Below the pieces are notes generated by a model, which was not told the DNA's origin, did not search any database, and was given only the letters and a program-made list of their open reading frames with translations. The position numbers and the translations under genes are program-made. Shown here one piece after another: positions 42,165 to 52,665 of a stretch of 58,982 bases of DNA (positions are counted from its first letter, which is position 1; each line of letters begins with the position of its first letter). Origin of the DNA: Acidobacteriaceae bacterium (GTDB lineage Bacteria > Acidobacteriota > Terriglobia > Terriglobales > Acidobacteriaceae); assembly GCA_003152695.1 (NCBI GenBank), contig PMAT01000058.1:1-58982 (forward strand). Direction: 5' to 3'.

Positions 42165-44627
42165 CTACTCGTTGCGCAGGGTGACCATGGGATCCACCTG
42201 GGTTGCTCGGCGAGCCGGAATATACGACGCGGTAATGGCGATTGCCGCCAAAAAGGTGGCGATGGCGGCGAAGACGATCCAATCACCCAAGTCTATGCCG
42301 TAGAGCAGGCTCGCCATTACTCGCGTCGATGCCAATCCCGCGACCAGGCCGACACCCACTCCAATGCCGGTGGTGATCACTCCTTGACGAAGAATGAGCC
42401 GCAGAATGTCTTTACGTTGCGCACCCAATGCCAGGCGAATACCAATCTCGCGCGTGCGTCCCACGACCGCGTACGAAATCAAGCCGTACAAGCCAATCAT
42501 GGCGAGAACCAGGGCCAGGGTGGCGAAGGTTCCGATCAGATAAAACGGATAGCGTCGCAGGAACACAGCTGGAGACTGATTGACGATCTGCTCCATGGAA
42601 CGCGGTTCCACGATGGCGAGCTGCGGATCCAGTTCGCGCAGGATAGCCCGCGCTGAACCGATCAAGGCCGTGGGGTCCTGTCGGCTGCGAATCACATAGC
42701 CGAGGAAGATGGTGAACCCGGAATCCTGGTCCAGCGGGAGGTACATGGCGGGCGATGGCGGGGCCGCCAGGCTATCTTCAGCCACATCACCAATGACCCC
42801 GACGATCTGACGGAACGGTTCATTGGGCGAAAAGGTGAGCCGCAGGCGCCGCCCGATCGGATCCTGCCCACCGGCGTAACGCTTCACCCAAGCCTGGTTG
42901 ACGATGGCAACTGGGGGCGCGTCCACCCCGTCCGCCGGGGCGAAAACCCGGCCGGCGATGAGCGGGATTTTCATGACGGCAAAGTAGTCCGTTCCCACTC
43001 GCCTGCTCATGCAAGCCTCGTCTTGACCTTCCCGGCTGGGCCGACCTTCGACCGCGAACCGATTCCTGTTGAGGTTCTCGTTGGCCGGCAGCCCACTTAC
43101 TCCTGAGACCCCTTGCACGCCCGGCACATTGCGCAGACGCTCGACAAACTCATGCTCGAAGCGGAGGCCATTGGGATCGGCAAACGGCCAGACCTTGGCC
43201 CGCGGATAGGACACACCAGGGAGGTTGACGCCGAAGGTCAAGACATGTTGTGCACTGAATCCAGGGTCTTGCTTTAACAGTTTGCGCAGACTTTGCAGCA
43301 TCAAGCCTCCGCCAATCAGCAGCACCATGGAAATGGCGATTTCGCCGATAACCACCACATTGCGAAGCCGCACATGAGCGCCGCTGGTTCCACCTCGCGA
43401 TTCGTCCTTCAATACCTCGCTCAGCGGAGTTTGCGAAACGGCAAGACCCGGACCCACCCCGAACAAAATGGCCGTCAGAACGGTCATGCCACAGACAAAA
43501 GCCAGCACGGGAAAGTTAATGCCGGCGTCAGCCAGGAATGGCATCGATTGCAGCTGCTCCTCGGGGATTGCGCCGACCAGCAACCGCACCCCCACAACCG
43601 CTCCCAGCACGCCGAGGATTGCGCCCAGCGCCGAAAGCAGCAGACTTTCGGTGAGCAGTTGGGCCAGCAAATGGAGGCGGCTGGCGCCCAGGGCAGCACG
43701 CACCGCAAATTCCCTACGTCGATCGATGGAGCGGGTCATCAACAGATTGGCAACGTTGGCGCAGGCGATCAGCAGCACAAAGCTCACCGCTCCAAATAAG
43801 ATCAACAGCAAAGGCCGAACGTTGCCGACGATCTCGTCGCGCAAGCTTCCCACGGTAACGAAGACGGAAGCGTTTTCCCGGGAATATTCCTGCGCCAGTT
43901 GGGCAGCAATGCCTTGCATCTCTGCGCGCACCTGTTCCGGGCCAACGCCCGGCGCAAGACGTCCGATCGCGTTGAGCCAACGAAGGTTTCGAGCGGTTGC
44001 AGTATACGGGGTGGTGTACAGCGGAACCCAGAGTAGGGCCGCACCCTCGGGCGCAAATTCGAAGTCCCGCGGCAGAACGCCGACCACCGTGACCGGTTTG
44101 TTGTCCAGATGGATGGTGCGCCCGATGACATGTGGGTCGGCAGCAAAATCGCTTCGCCAGAAGTCGTAACGCAGGATGGCAACCGCCGGGCCACCTTCAT
44201 GCATGTCTTCACCGGCAACAAAATCGCGGCCCAGCAAGGGCCTCACACCCAGAGTGCCGAAAAAGTCCGGCGTTACCATGGCGCTATAAATGGTTTTGGG
44301 GTCGCCATTTCCGGTGAGGACAAAACTATCGTCGGCAAATCCGGCCAGCGAGGCGAAGCTTTTCGCGGTGCGCTTCCAGTCCAGGTAATCGGGGTATGAG
44401 GAAACATAGCTGCAACAAGGCAGCTGGGGGCGGTTCTCGCCGAGGGTCACCAACCGGTCGGGTTGTCGGTAGGGCAAAGGGCGCAACAGCGCCGGATACA
44501 GGGCCGAAAAGATGGCCGTATTGGCGCCGATCGCCAGGGCCAATGTGATCACCGCGACGGCGGTGAAGCCGCGGTTCTTGCGCAACATGCGAAGTCCGTA
44601 ACGGAAATCCTGCTTCAGCGTTCCCAT
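42165..44627 (-). CDS. MacB/FtsX-like permease, ADOP family
   Basis: 820 residues. Begins [20 protein letters not shown], an N-terminal helix ([20 protein letters not shown]), a large periplasmic MacB_PCD domain (about 50-240), three helices (about 275-410), then a second periplasmic domain and three C-terminal helices (about 690-805) with the FtsX motif [20 protein letters not shown]. The duplicated layout without a fused ATPase is that of acidobacterial duplicated orphan permeases. No ATPase gene is adjacent. Substrate unknown; tripartite macrolide or peptide export is possible. Divergent from the tricorn gene. Confidence 0.93.
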   Translation of the reverse strand: MGTLKQDFRYGLRMLRKNRGFTAVAVITLALAIGANTAIFSALYPALLRPLPYRQPDRLVTLGENRPQLPCCSYVSSYPDYLDWKRTAKSFASLAGFADDSFVLTGNGDPKTIYSAMVTPDFFGTLGVRPLLGRDFVAGEDMHEGGPAVAILRYDFWRSDFAADPHVIGRTIHLDNKPVTVVGVLPRDFEFAPEGAALLWVPLYTTPYTATARNLRWLNAIGRLAPGVGPEQVRAEMQGIAAQLAQEYSRENASVFVTVGSLRDEIVGNVRPLLLILFGAVSFVLLIACANVANLLMTRSIDRRREFAVRAALGASRLHLLAQLLTESLLLSALGAILGVLGAVVGVRLLVGAIPEEQLQSMPFLADAGINFPVLAFVCGMTVLTAILFGVGPGLAVSQTPLSEVLKDESRGGTSGAHVRLRNVVVIGEIAISMVLLIGGGLMLQSLRKLLKQDPGFSAQHVLTFGVNLPGVSYPRAKVWPFADPNGLRFEHEFVERLRNVPGVQGVSGVSGLPANENLNRNRFAVEGRPSREGQDEACMSRRVGTDYFAVMKIPLIAGRVFAPADGVDAPPVAIVNQAWVKRYAGGQDPIGRRLRLTFSPNEPFRQIVGVIGDVAEDSLAAPPSPAMYLPLDQDSGFTIFLGYVIRSRQDPTALIGSARAILRELDPQLAIVEPRSMEQIVNQSPAVFLRRYPFYLIGTFATLALVLAMIGLYGLISYAVVGRTREIGIRLALGAQRKDILRLILRQGVITTGIGVGVGLVAGLASTRVMASLLYGIDLGDWIVFAAIATFLAAIAITASYIPARRATQVDPMVTLRNE

Positions 44628-44865
44628 GGTTTACAAGCTCGTCGGCCTGCTTGGCCTTCCGGTCACGCAGAATCGCCACTTATGTACTTCACGTCTTTAA
44701 GGTATTGCCGGTTCCACTTCGATCTTGTGGCGCGTTCAAATCGTAGCAGAACTGGCATATCGCTCCTTGGTGACGAGGCGGACCTCACGCCTCCTTGCAC
44801 GCCGATTGGTTTTGGCGTGCGCCTTTCTATACAATTTGCGGTTCCCATGCATTGGAGGAAAGCTG

Positions 44866-47800
44866 ATGTCCTGGATGCGAAGCGCAATCATAACTCTTCT
44901 ACTCACATTGACCATACTTAGTGCCGCGCAGGCAATTCCTGAAGGCCGGCTAATGCGTTTTCCGGATGTCTACAAAGACAAAATCGCCTTCAGCTATGGA
45001 GGCGATATATGGCTGGTTGCCAAAGACGGCGGGGTTGCGCGCCGTGTGACCAGCCATCCCGGGCAGGAACTTTTTGCCAAGTTCTCGCCCGATGGCAAGT
45101 GGATCGCTTTTACCGCTCAGTACGACGGCAACTACAACGTCTATGTCATGCCCTCGGAAGGCGGTGAACCCAAACAATTGACCTTTAATCCCGGAGGCGG
45201 CCACCTCAACGAACGCATGGGCTTTCATAACCAGGTCATTACGTGGACGCCGGACGGCACACACATCGTCTTTCTCACCCGTCGCGACACCTTCAACGAC
45301 TGGTTCGGCCGGCTCTATAGCGTCAGCGTCGAGGGCGGACTTCCCGAGCCGTTGCCGCTCGATAAAGGCGGACTGACCTCGTATTCGCCGGACGGTAGTC
45401 GCATCGCCTATAACCGCATCTTCCGGAACTTCCGTACCTGGAAGCGTTACCAGGGAGGCATGGCCCAGGACATCACAATTTACGACCTCAAGAGCCACGC
45501 TATCGACGTTGTGCCGCACGAGGATTGGACTGACACCTTTCCCATGTGGCGCGGCGACACCATCTACTTCGATTCCGATCGTGGGCCCGAACATCGCCTG
45601 AACCTATACAGCTATAACCTGAACACGCGCGAGATCAAGCAACTGACGCACTTCACGGAGTTCGACGTGAACTGGCCCAGCCTTGGGCCCGACGAGATCG
45701 TGTTCGAGAACGGCGGGTTTCTGTTCCTCTTCGACCTGAATACACAACAGCCTCGCAAGCTGACAATCTATCTGCCGGGGGACCGCGAACAGGCCCGGCC
45801 CCATTGGGCGAACGTCAGCAAGCTGATCAGCGCTTTCGACATTTCACCTGACGGCAAGCGAGCGGTGTTCACCGCGCGGGGCGACGTCTTCACGGTTCCG
45901 GCCAAGGAAGGCAGCATCCGTAACCTGACGCGGACGCCGGGAATTCGCGAGAAGTACGCAGCTTGGTCGCCGGACGGACGTTGGGTGGCATACATCTCGG
46001 ACCGGACTGGCGAAGACGAGCTGTACATGACGCCGCAGGACGGTCTGGGTCAGGAGGTCAGGATCACGTCTGACGGCAAGATGTTTCGCCTGCCGCCGGT
46101 CTGGGCGCCCGACAGCCAGAAGCTGGTGTTTGCCGACAAGGAGGCGCGCCTCTTCTATGTTGACGTTCAGGAGAAGAAGCCGGTCCTCATTGACAAAGGG
46201 CTTTACGACGACATCAACGATTACGCATGGTCTCCCGACAGCCATTGGGTCACGTACGCCAAAACATCGGACAACCGCAATCATGTGATCTATCTCTACA
46301 GCGCGGATGACCGGAAGAGTACGCCGGTTACGACCAGCGCCAGCGACAGCTCGGCGCCTTACTTCGATCCCGAAGGCAAATATCTCTACTTCTTGTCCAA
46401 CCGCGACTTCAACGAAGTGCTGGGCGTCTTTGATATGGAGTTTGCCAACCCCAAAGCGGGACGGGTTTATATCGTCACCTTGCGCGCGGATGAGCCTTCA
46501 CCACTTCCGGTGTTGAGCGACGAGGTTACCAGCGCGCAGGCGCCTGATGTTCTGCTGACGCCGACCCCCGGCAACCAGAAGCCAACGGGACAACCGCCGC
46601 AAACCCCCAAGCCGAAGACGAAGCCTTCGGCGGCTCCGCAGCCGCAGACCGAGTCCAGCGACGACAAGAGAAAAGCCGAAACTGCCGCGGCCGAGCAGAA
46701 GCCTGGAACACGCCCTCCGCTGAAGAACTTCCGTGTGGACCTGGAGGGCATTCAGAATCGCATTGTGGCGCTGCCGATTCCGCCGGGCAATGTGCAAAAC
46801 CTGGCTGCCGCCAAGGGCCTCGTCTTCTATGTAGTGTCTCCCATCCAGGGCCTTTCGGGTCCGTTGCCGGGAGAACAACCTGCCCTGCACGCCTTCGACC
46901 TGAAGGAGCGCAAAGATCATGTGCTAGTGGAGGGCGCCGACCAGTACGTGTTGTCCTTTGACGGGAAGAGGATTCTCTATGCTGCTCCCAAGTCGGGGCC
47001 GCAAGAGGCAGAGTCGGAAGAGGGAGGCGGCGGCCCGCACATGTATGGCATCATCGATGCCAAGGTACCTTCCGGTGAAGGGGACGGTCACGGAGGCGCC
47101 GACAAGAGCTCGCTGGCGAAGGTTGGCGATGGGGTCCTTAAACTCGACAACCTGAGCATGGAGGTGGATCCGCGAGCCGAATGGAAGCAGATCTTTAACG
47201 AAGTGTGGCGCCAGCAACGCGACTATTTCTTCGAGGCCTCCATGAATGGCGTCAACTGGGAGCAGCAGCGCGATAAATATGCGCAACTCCTGCCTTATGT
47301 GGCTGATCGTCTGAGCCTGACTTACGTCCTTGGCGAAATGATTGGAGAGCTTTCCAACTCCCATACCTACGTGGGTGGGGGAGACTATCCCGAGATCGAC
47401 GGCGTCAATGTGGGATTGCTGGGCGCCGACTTTGCGCCCGATACAAGTAGTGGAAGGTACCGGATCGCCAAGATCTATCCGGGCGAGAACTGGAACGGCA
47501 ATCTGCGTTCGCCACTGACCGAGCCTGGGGTGTTGGTCAAAGAAGGCGACTACCTGCTGGCCGTCAATGGCCGTCAACTGCGGATCCCTCAGAACCCTGA
47601 CCAGTTGTTCATCAACACCGTCAATCAGGCGGTGACGCTCACGGTCAACAGCAAACCTACGGGGGAGGGCTCCCACAATGTGGTAGTGAGGCCGATTCCC
47701 AACGAGATCGGTCTGCATGAACTGAACTGGATTGAAACCAACCGGCGCAAGGTGGAACAAGCCAGCGGTGGCCGCATTGGATATGTCTATCTGCCTGACA

Positions 47801-48390
47801 TGAGTGCGGCCGGGTTAAACGCTTTCGTCAAGCAATATTTTCCGCAGATTCGCAAAGAGGGAATGATCTTCGACGTGCGTTACAACGGTGGCGGCTTCGT
47901 CGATCAGATTATCTTCGAGCGGCTGCGGCGCGTGCTCTCCGGCATGGATTCAGCCCGCAACTGGCAAGCCGACACCATTCCGTCAAATGTCTTTTATGGA
48001 CACATGGCTTGCATCACCAACCACTATGCGGCGTCCGACGGCGATTTCTTCAGCTACTATTTCAAGGTTTACAAGCTGGGTCCGCTTATCGGCGAGCGAA
48101 CCTGGGGCGGTGTGCGCGGGATTCGCGGGGAGATTGACCTGATTGACGGGGGATACATCACCCGTCCGGAGTTTTCGCTCTATGGACTCGATAGCAAATG
48201 GCTCATTGAGAACCGCGGCGTGGAACCGGACATTGTGATCGACAATCGGCCCGACCTGGTCATGGCCGGACATGATCCCCAGTTGGAAAAGGCGATTGAT
48301 GTGGTGACGCAGGAGATGAATGCGCACCCGATGAAGTTGCCGCCAAGGCCACCGGACCTGCCCGCCTATCCGACGGGACCGGGCTTCTAG
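44866..48390 (+). CDS. Tricorn-like protease (S41 family), exported
   Basis: 1174 residues. Signal peptide (AIITLLLTLTILSAAQA) followed by six- and seven-bladed beta-propellers (about 25-640, with DIWLVAKDGG, FSPDGKWIAF, WSPDGRWVAY), a Pro/Lys/Thr linker (about 560-625), the core peptidase domain and a PDZ domain (about 860-960). Catalytic residues are visible: SH at 832-833 in SNSHTYVGG and nucleophile Ser1057 in YAASDGDFF. Tricorn degrades oligopeptides made by larger proteases. Unlike archaeal tricorn it should be periplasmic. Ribosome site TGGAGGAAAG supports the start. Confidence 0.92.
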   Translation: MSWMRSAIITLLLTLTILSAAQAIPEGRLMRFPDVYKDKIAFSYGGDIWLVAKDGGVARRVTSHPGQELFAKFSPDGKWIAFTAQYDGNYNVYVMPSEGGEPKQLTFNPGGGHLNERMGFHNQVITWTPDGTHIVFLTRRDTFNDWFGRLYSVSVEGGLPEPLPLDKGGLTSYSPDGSRIAYNRIFRNFRTWKRYQGGMAQDITIYDLKSHAIDVVPHEDWTDTFPMWRGDTIYFDSDRGPEHRLNLYSYNLNTREIKQLTHFTEFDVNWPSLGPDEIVFENGGFLFLFDLNTQQPRKLTIYLPGDREQARPHWANVSKLISAFDISPDGKRAVFTARGDVFTVPAKEGSIRNLTRTPGIREKYAAWSPDGRWVAYISDRTGEDELYMTPQDGLGQEVRITSDGKMFRLPPVWAPDSQKLVFADKEARLFYVDVQEKKPVLIDKGLYDDINDYAWSPDSHWVTYAKTSDNRNHVIYLYSADDRKSTPVTTSASDSSAPYFDPEGKYLYFLSNRDFNEVLGVFDMEFANPKAGRVYIVTLRADEPSPLPVLSDEVTSAQAPDVLLTPTPGNQKPTGQPPQTPKPKTKPSAAPQPQTESSDDKRKAETAAAEQKPGTRPPLKNFRVDLEGIQNRIVALPIPPGNVQNLAAAKGLVFYVVSPIQGLSGPLPGEQPALHAFDLKERKDHVLVEGADQYVLSFDGKRILYAAPKSGPQEAESEEGGGGPHMYGIIDAKVPSGEGDGHGGADKSSLAKVGDGVLKLDNLSMEVDPRAEWKQIFNEVWRQQRDYFFEASMNGVNWEQQRDKYAQLLPYVADRLSLTYVLGEMIGELSNSHTYVGGGDYPEIDGVNVGLLGADFAPDTSSGRYRIAKIYPGENWNGNLRSPLTEPGVLVKEGDYLLAVNGRQLRIPQNPDQLFINTVNQAVTLTVNSKPTGEGSHNVVVRPIPNEIGLHELNWIETNRRKVEQASGGRIGYVYLPDMSAAGLNAFVKQYFPQIRKEGMIFDVRYNGGGFVDQIIFERLRRVLSGMDSARNWQADTIPSNVFYGHMACITNHYAASDGDFFSYYFKVYKLGPLIGERTWGGVRGIRGEIDLIDGGYITRPEFSLYGLDSKWLIENRGVEPDIVIDNRPDLVMAGHDPQLEKAIDVVTQEMNAHPMKLPPRPPDLPAYPTGPGF

Positions 48391-48481
48391 AGCAGTTCCA
48401 GAACGCATCTGAGGTTGTCTTAACGCAAGCGGGACAAGTCTGCTTGCTTGACTCCCCTTTTTACTGTCCGAGTTGCCCGGA

Positions 48482-48494
48482 GTGACAACGTCAC
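48482..48494. promoter_or_regulatory. Weak CRP/FNR-like palindrome before cytochrome operon
   Basis: GTGAC-AAC-GTCAC, perfect arms but one base shorter in the centre than the sites at 10484 and 29257. A half-site TGTGTGACC follows at about 48501. It lies 170-180 bp upstream of the cytochrome gene. Confidence 0.35.
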
Positions 48495-48665
48495 AACCCT
48501 GTGTGACCTGGAACACGGCGGCCTGGGACCCTTCTCATCTCATATATCTACTAAGCAGCTCACGAAACCGCCCAGCCCAGGGACACTTATGAAGAAGGCA
48601 GAAATGCATCGAGTTAGCCATACAATCAGCCACGATTGCCGGAATGGATGGTTGCAAATCCGGCT

Positions 48666-49145
48666 ATGAAAGCGTTCAAAGATGCAGGTCACCTCTTCCG
48701 TTTGGCATCGGTCTTCCTGGTGGGGGGCGTTTTGTTCCTGGCGTTCCGGGGGGTCCTTGTCCCGCGCAGTTTTGGGCAGTACGGACATTATCGGGGCAAT
48801 GCAATCAAGGAGACCGCAGCGCTGCCGATTTCCTATGCCGGCCATCAAGTATGTGAAAGCTGCCACGCCGATCTCCTGGAAGTGAAGAGCAAGGGCGTGC
48901 ATAAGCGAGTTGCCTGCGAGGCGTGTCATGGGCCGCTGGCGACACACGCCGATGATCCGGCCTCGGTACAGCCAGCGAAGCTGGACACCGCCGTGCTGTG
49001 CGTCCGTTGTCACGAGGCAAACCTGGCCAAGCCGAAGAACTTTCCCCAGGTCGTCTCTGCCGAGCATTCAGGCGGGGCGCCTTGCGAAACCTGCCACCAG
49101 CCCCACAGTCCCGCCATCGTTGCGGTTGCGGGAGGCAGCCAATGA
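48666..49145 (+). CDS. Tetraheme cytochrome c, membrane-anchored
   Basis: 159 residues. An N-terminal helix (FRLASVFLVGGVLFLAF) acts as signal anchor, then a periplasmic domain with four haem c motifs: CESCH, CEACH, CVRCH and CETCH. Its stop overlaps the Fe-S gene start. It likely accepts electrons from the ferredoxin/NrfD pair. Start at 48666 is the ATG nearest the anchor; a second ATG at 48648 is possible. No ribosome site is clear. Confidence 0.88.
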   Translation: MKAFKDAGHLFRLASVFLVGGVLFLAFRGVLVPRSFGQYGHYRGNAIKETAALPISYAGHQVCESCHADLLEVKSKGVHKRVACEACHGPLATHADDPASVQPAKLDTAVLCVRCHEANLAKPKNFPQVVSAEHSGGAPCETCHQPHSPAIVAVAGGSQ

Positions 49146-49873
49146 GTATCACTCGCCGTCAACTGCTTATTCTGTTACCTGCTGCCGCGGTTGCGTGGAA
49201 GAGCATCCTGGCGGGAACGCCTGAGGCTTCACCCAACTACAACATGACGGAGCACTGGTGGGGAATGTTGGTGGACATCACCAAGTGTATTGGCTGCGGC
49301 AGTTGCGTCCGGGCTTGCCAGATGGAGAACCAAGTTCCTGACGGCTATTTCCGTACCTGGGTCGAACGCTATCACGTCTCCGACTATGACATTGAAAACC
49401 CCAAGGTGGATTCGCCCGATGGCGGCAAGAACGGATTTCTGCCGACTTCGGTAAGCGACGGGAAGAATTTCTTCGTTCCCAAGATGTGCAATCACTGCGC
49501 CGACTCACCTTGCACTCAGGTGTGCCCGGTGGGCGCAACCTTTGTCAGTCCTGATGGCGTGGTGCTGGTGGACCAAAAATACTGCCTGGGCTGCCGCTAT
49601 TGCGTGCAAGCATGTCCGTACGGCTGCCGTTTCGTCGATCCGAAGAAGAAAACCGCCCAGAAATGTACGCTCTGCTATCACCGCATTACGAAAGGGCTCA
49701 CGACCGCCTGCTGCGAAAACTGCCCGACGGGCGCGCGCCAGCTTGCTGACTTGAAAAATCCCAACGATCCGATTCATGAGTTTTTGAAAACTCATAGCGT
49801 GCAAGTTCTAAAACCTTACCTGGCCACCCGCTCGAAGCTGTTTTACAACGGCTTGGATGGCTCGGTGCGATAA
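49142..49873 (+). CDS. Periplasmic 4Fe-4S ferredoxin subunit (NrfC/HybA-like)
   Basis: 243 residues. An RR-containing signal (SITRRQLLILLPAAAVAW) suggests Tat export. Four cluster motifs: CIGCGSCVRACQ, CNHCADSPCTQVCP, CLGCRYCVQACPYGC and CTLCYHRI ... CCENCPTG, giving the four [4Fe-4S] clusters expected of NrfC, PsrB and HybA. It would link the membrane quinone-reactive subunit NrfD to the cytochrome. ATG overlaps the cytochrome stop. Confidence 0.93.
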   Translation: MSITRRQLLILLPAAAVAWKSILAGTPEASPNYNMTEHWWGMLVDITKCIGCGSCVRACQMENQVPDGYFRTWVERYHVSDYDIENPKVDSPDGGKNGFLPTSVSDGKNFFVPKMCNHCADSPCTQVCPVGATFVSPDGVVLVDQKYCLGCRYCVQACPYGCRFVDPKKKTAQKCTLCYHRITKGLTTACCENCPTGARQLADLKNPNDPIHEFLKTHSVQVLKPYLATRSKLFYNGLDGSVR

Positions 49874-49883
49874 GGAGCTCCTG

Positions 49884-51083
49884 TTGCAGATTCCGGTTGA
49901 AGGCTTCATGTACCCGAACGAAGTGGAGCTCCAATGGAGCGTACTGATCGTGCTTTATCCGTTCCTTACGGGACTGGTAGCCGGCGCGTTCATTCTGGCG
50001 TCGCTGGAACGCGTGTTCATGGTGAAGGCGGTAAAGCCCACCTATCGGCTGGCCCTGCTGACGGCGCTTGCTTTCCTGATCGTCGCTCCTCTGCCCTTGC
50101 AGCTGCATCTGGGACATCCGGAGCGTTCGTTCGAAATGTACCTGACGCCCCACCGATCGTCCGCGATGGCGATGTTTGGCTTCGTGTACCTGTGGTATCT
50201 GCTGGCTGTGCTGGTGGTGGAGATCTGGCTCGACTACCGGCGCGACATCGTGGTGATGTCGCAATGCACAACCGGTTGGAAGCGATTGGTATACCGAGTG
50301 CTGACGCTGGGATCCACCAACATCAGCGAGCGTTCGCTGCATATCGACGAGCGAGTGGGTTGGCTGGTCACCGTGATCGGCATCCCCTCCGCGTTCCTGC
50401 TGCATGGCTATGTCGGCTTTATTTTTGGCTCGGTGAAGGCGAACCCGTGGTGGTCCTCGCCGCTGATGCCTGTGGTGTTCCTTTTCTCCGCCATGGTATC
50501 GGGCATTGCCATCGTGATGTTGCTTTATATGCTCATGTGCCGGCTCCGCCGGGAGCCGATTGATATGGACTGCGTGGACACGGTGGCAAAATACCTGTTC
50601 TACACCTTCATCATCGACTTCAGCCTGGAGATGCTGGACCTGATCCACCGCATCTACGAAGCCGACGAATCGTTCCGCAGCCTCGATTTCATGGTCCACA
50701 CGCGTTTGTTCTTGTCGCAAGTGGTAATTCAAATCCTGTTAGGCACGGTCCTTCCGATCTTACTGATTGGCCTGACCCAGGTGGTGAAGCTGGCGGCCAA
50801 GCAGCGCAAACGAATTTATGTGGTTGCCGGATGTTTGACCATGATCGGCATCTTCGCCATGCGCTGGAATGTCGTTATTGGCGGCCAGCTATTCTCCAAG
50901 AGCTTTCTCGGCTACACCACTTACAAGATGGCTTTTGCGACTCGCGAAGGATTGTTGACGGCGATCGTGCTGACCGTCCTGCCCTTCGTCATCCTGGGGG
51001 TTTTGGTGAAGCTCCTGCCGCCCTGGCCAGAGAAGAAGTCGGCGATATCGTCGGTCGCGGTTGCGGCCTACGGAGCCGATTAG
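49884..51083 (+). CDS. NrfD-family quinol-interacting membrane subunit
   Basis: 399 residues with about nine transmembrane helices (first at LIVLYPFLTGLVAGAFIL, last at LTAIVLTVLPFVILGVLV). NrfD/PsrC subunits oxidise or reduce menaquinone. Start is a TTG at 49884 with ribosome site TAAGGAGCTCC; the next in-frame start would lose the N-terminal segment. Together with the two preceding genes it makes a complete electron-transfer module, but no molybdopterin, nitrite-reductase or hydrogenase catalytic subunit follows. It overlaps the convergent methyltransferase gene by 4 bp. Confidence 0.92.
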   Translation: MQIPVEGFMYPNEVELQWSVLIVLYPFLTGLVAGAFILASLERVFMVKAVKPTYRLALLTALAFLIVAPLPLQLHLGHPERSFEMYLTPHRSSAMAMFGFVYLWYLLAVLVVEIWLDYRRDIVVMSQCTTGWKRLVYRVLTLGSTNISERSLHIDERVGWLVTVIGIPSAFLLHGYVGFIFGSVKANPWWSSPLMPVVFLFSAMVSGIAIVMLLYMLMCRLRREPIDMDCVDTVAKYLFYTFIIDFSLEMLDLIHRIYEADESFRSLDFMVHTRLFLSQVVIQILLGTVLPILLIGLTQVVKLAAKQRKRIYVVAGCLTMIGIFAMRWNVVIGGQLFSKSFLGYTTYKMAFATREGLLTAIVLTVLPFVILGVLVKLLPPWPEKKSAISSVAVAAYGAD

Positions 51084-51826
51084 AGATCGCGGACCGCCGC
51101 TTCAAAGATGGCAAACTGGTGCGTGCGCTGGACAGGGCGCAACCATGCTTGTTCGTCGAAGACATTTTCGTGCATCAGGTTGTGATAAATGACATATACC
51201 TCGCGCGGAAAAGCCATCACAGAACCATGCAGGTTGGCCAGCACCTCGCGCAGCACATATTCGGGAAAAGGGTTGAATAGGTAAAGCACAACGGCTTCGC
51301 GAGGAAATTCAAAAGAGCGAGCATCGCCGGTGTGCGACTCAATGGCGCAACACTTCTGCCGCTCGCTGTGATACCGCGCAATGTTCTGCTGCGCGACCTC
51401 ATTTAATTCCGCAAGCAATTCCACGCCGATGATTCGCCGGAAGAGGTACTCCGATGCCATCAGCAGGGTCCGTCCCTTACCGGAGCCGAGATCGATGAAT
51501 GTGAAGCCATCCACAGCGACCGGCAGGGAATTAAGGATCTCCTGAAACAGCGCGGGTTCCGAAGGTTGATACTGGCCTCCTGAAAGCAGCTCGCGAAGAC
51601 GAGTTCGCAGGCTTACGTTGGCCCACGTCGTGTCGACGCCATGCTCGAAGTCATAATCGATGTCGCCATAGCGCGATTTGCGACGCGCGGGCGTGAGGTC
51701 CCGCAACAACTCAATTGCGCCAGCCGCATACCAGCGCACAGCGCCAGATAGGCCGCGACGGCGAAATGTGTCGCTGAGCCAAGCCAGCGCACCAGATTTG
51801 TTGTGAGGTGGTTTACGCTCCGCCAC
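51080..51826 (-). CDS. Class I SAM-dependent methyltransferase-like protein
   Basis: 248 residues. The SAM-binding motif I is FIDLGSGKGRTLLMAS, followed by VELLAELNEVA and a motif IV-like VVLYLFNPF. The N-terminal 90 residues (YGDIDYDFEHGVDTTWANV) are family-specific. Substrate unknown. Convergent with nrfD, sharing 4 bp. Confidence 0.8.
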   Translation of the reverse strand: MAERKPPHNKSGALAWLSDTFRRRGLSGAVRWYAAGAIELLRDLTPARRKSRYGDIDYDFEHGVDTTWANVSLRTRLRELLSGGQYQPSEPALFQEILNSLPVAVDGFTFIDLGSGKGRTLLMASEYLFRRIIGVELLAELNEVAQQNIARYHSERQKCCAIESHTGDARSFEFPREAVVLYLFNPFPEYVLREVLANLHGSVMAFPREVYVIYHNLMHENVFDEQAWLRPVQRTHQFAIFEAAVRDL

Positions 51827-51889
51827 AGGAAGATAGTAATTGGGAGCGGCGCCATACGACAGTTTCGCCGCATAGCGTCGCCGCCGGAA

Positions 51890-52594
51890 TTACGCCAGAT
51901 CGAACAGCAGGAATTCCGCCTCGCCATTGGATGCCGCGCTGGTCAGTTGCAGCTTGGTTTCGCCGCTGATCGCCGCGCCATCGCCTTCGGCCAACCTGCT
52001 GCCGTTTACGTCAAGCTCTCCCTTGACCAACTGCACCCAGGCATGACGGCCAGGCGGCAATGCGAGCTCAACTTTCTTGCCAGCTTCGAGCAGCGAAGCG
52101 TACACGCTGGTGTCCTGATGGATGGCGGTTGAGCCGTCGCGCCCGTCGTGTGACGCGATCAGCCGCAGCCGGTTCCGTTTCTCTTCGGCCGGGAAGGTGC
52201 GGTCCCCGTAGCTGGGCTTCAGACCTTCCGCCTCCGGCAAAATCCATATCTGCAGCAGGTGGACCGGCTTCTTGGACTGATTGACCTCGCTGTGCATGAC
52301 GCCGGTGCCGGCCGACATGCGTTGCACGTCATTCTGCTTGATAGCGGCTCCGCGCCCGGTGCTGTCGCGATGGTTCAGCTCGCCCTCGATGATGTAGGTG
52401 ATGATTTCCATATCGCGGTGGGGATGCATCCCGAAGCCCTTACTGGCACTGATCCAGTCCTCGTTAATGACGCGCAAGTCGCGAAAACCCATGTACTTGG
52501 GATCGAAGTAATCGGCGAATGAAAAGGTGAAATGCGTATCCAACCAGCCGTGGTTGTTATGCCCGCGCTCTTCGGATGGCCTGATGGTGATCAT
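51890..52594 (-). CDS. Pirin-family protein (YhhW-like)
   Basis: 234 residues with a bicupin fold. Metal ligands are visible in MHPHRDMEII and HSEVNQ, matching the His-His-His-Glu set of pirins with quercetin 2,3-dioxygenase activity. Ribosome site GGGAGGA supports the start. The promoter region holds a palindrome shared with the neighbouring marR gene, so regulation by that MarR is likely. Confidence 0.92.
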   Translation of the reverse strand: MITIRPSEERGHNNHGWLDTHFTFSFADYFDPKYMGFRDLRVINEDWISASKGFGMHPHRDMEIITYIIEGELNHRDSTGRGAAIKQNDVQRMSAGTGVMHSEVNQSKKPVHLLQIWILPEAEGLKPSYGDRTFPAEEKRNRLRLIASHDGRDGSTAIHQDTSVYASLLEAGKKVELALPPGRHAWVQLVKGELDVNGSRLAEGDGAAISGETKLQLTSAASNGEAEFLLFDLA

Positions 52595-52625
52595 GATGTT
52601 CCTCCCGAACCGCTATCAATAAGAT

Positions 52626-52640
52626 GCTTTAATGTTAAAG
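52626..52640. promoter_or_regulatory. MarR operator upstream of pirin
   Basis: Perfect palindrome CTTTAA-TG-TTAAAG (52627-52640), 32 bp before the pirin start. The core GCTTTAATGTT (52626-52636) recurs at the marR promoter. Confidence 0.7.
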
Positions 52641-52665
52641 AAAGATTCAAGGCCACCGAAGTACG

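Noticed and set aside
48425-48460. Terminator after the tricorn gene (GCAAGC / GCTTGC stem)
   Set aside because: The stem is short and the T run begins about 11 nt after it, too far for a typical intrinsic terminator.
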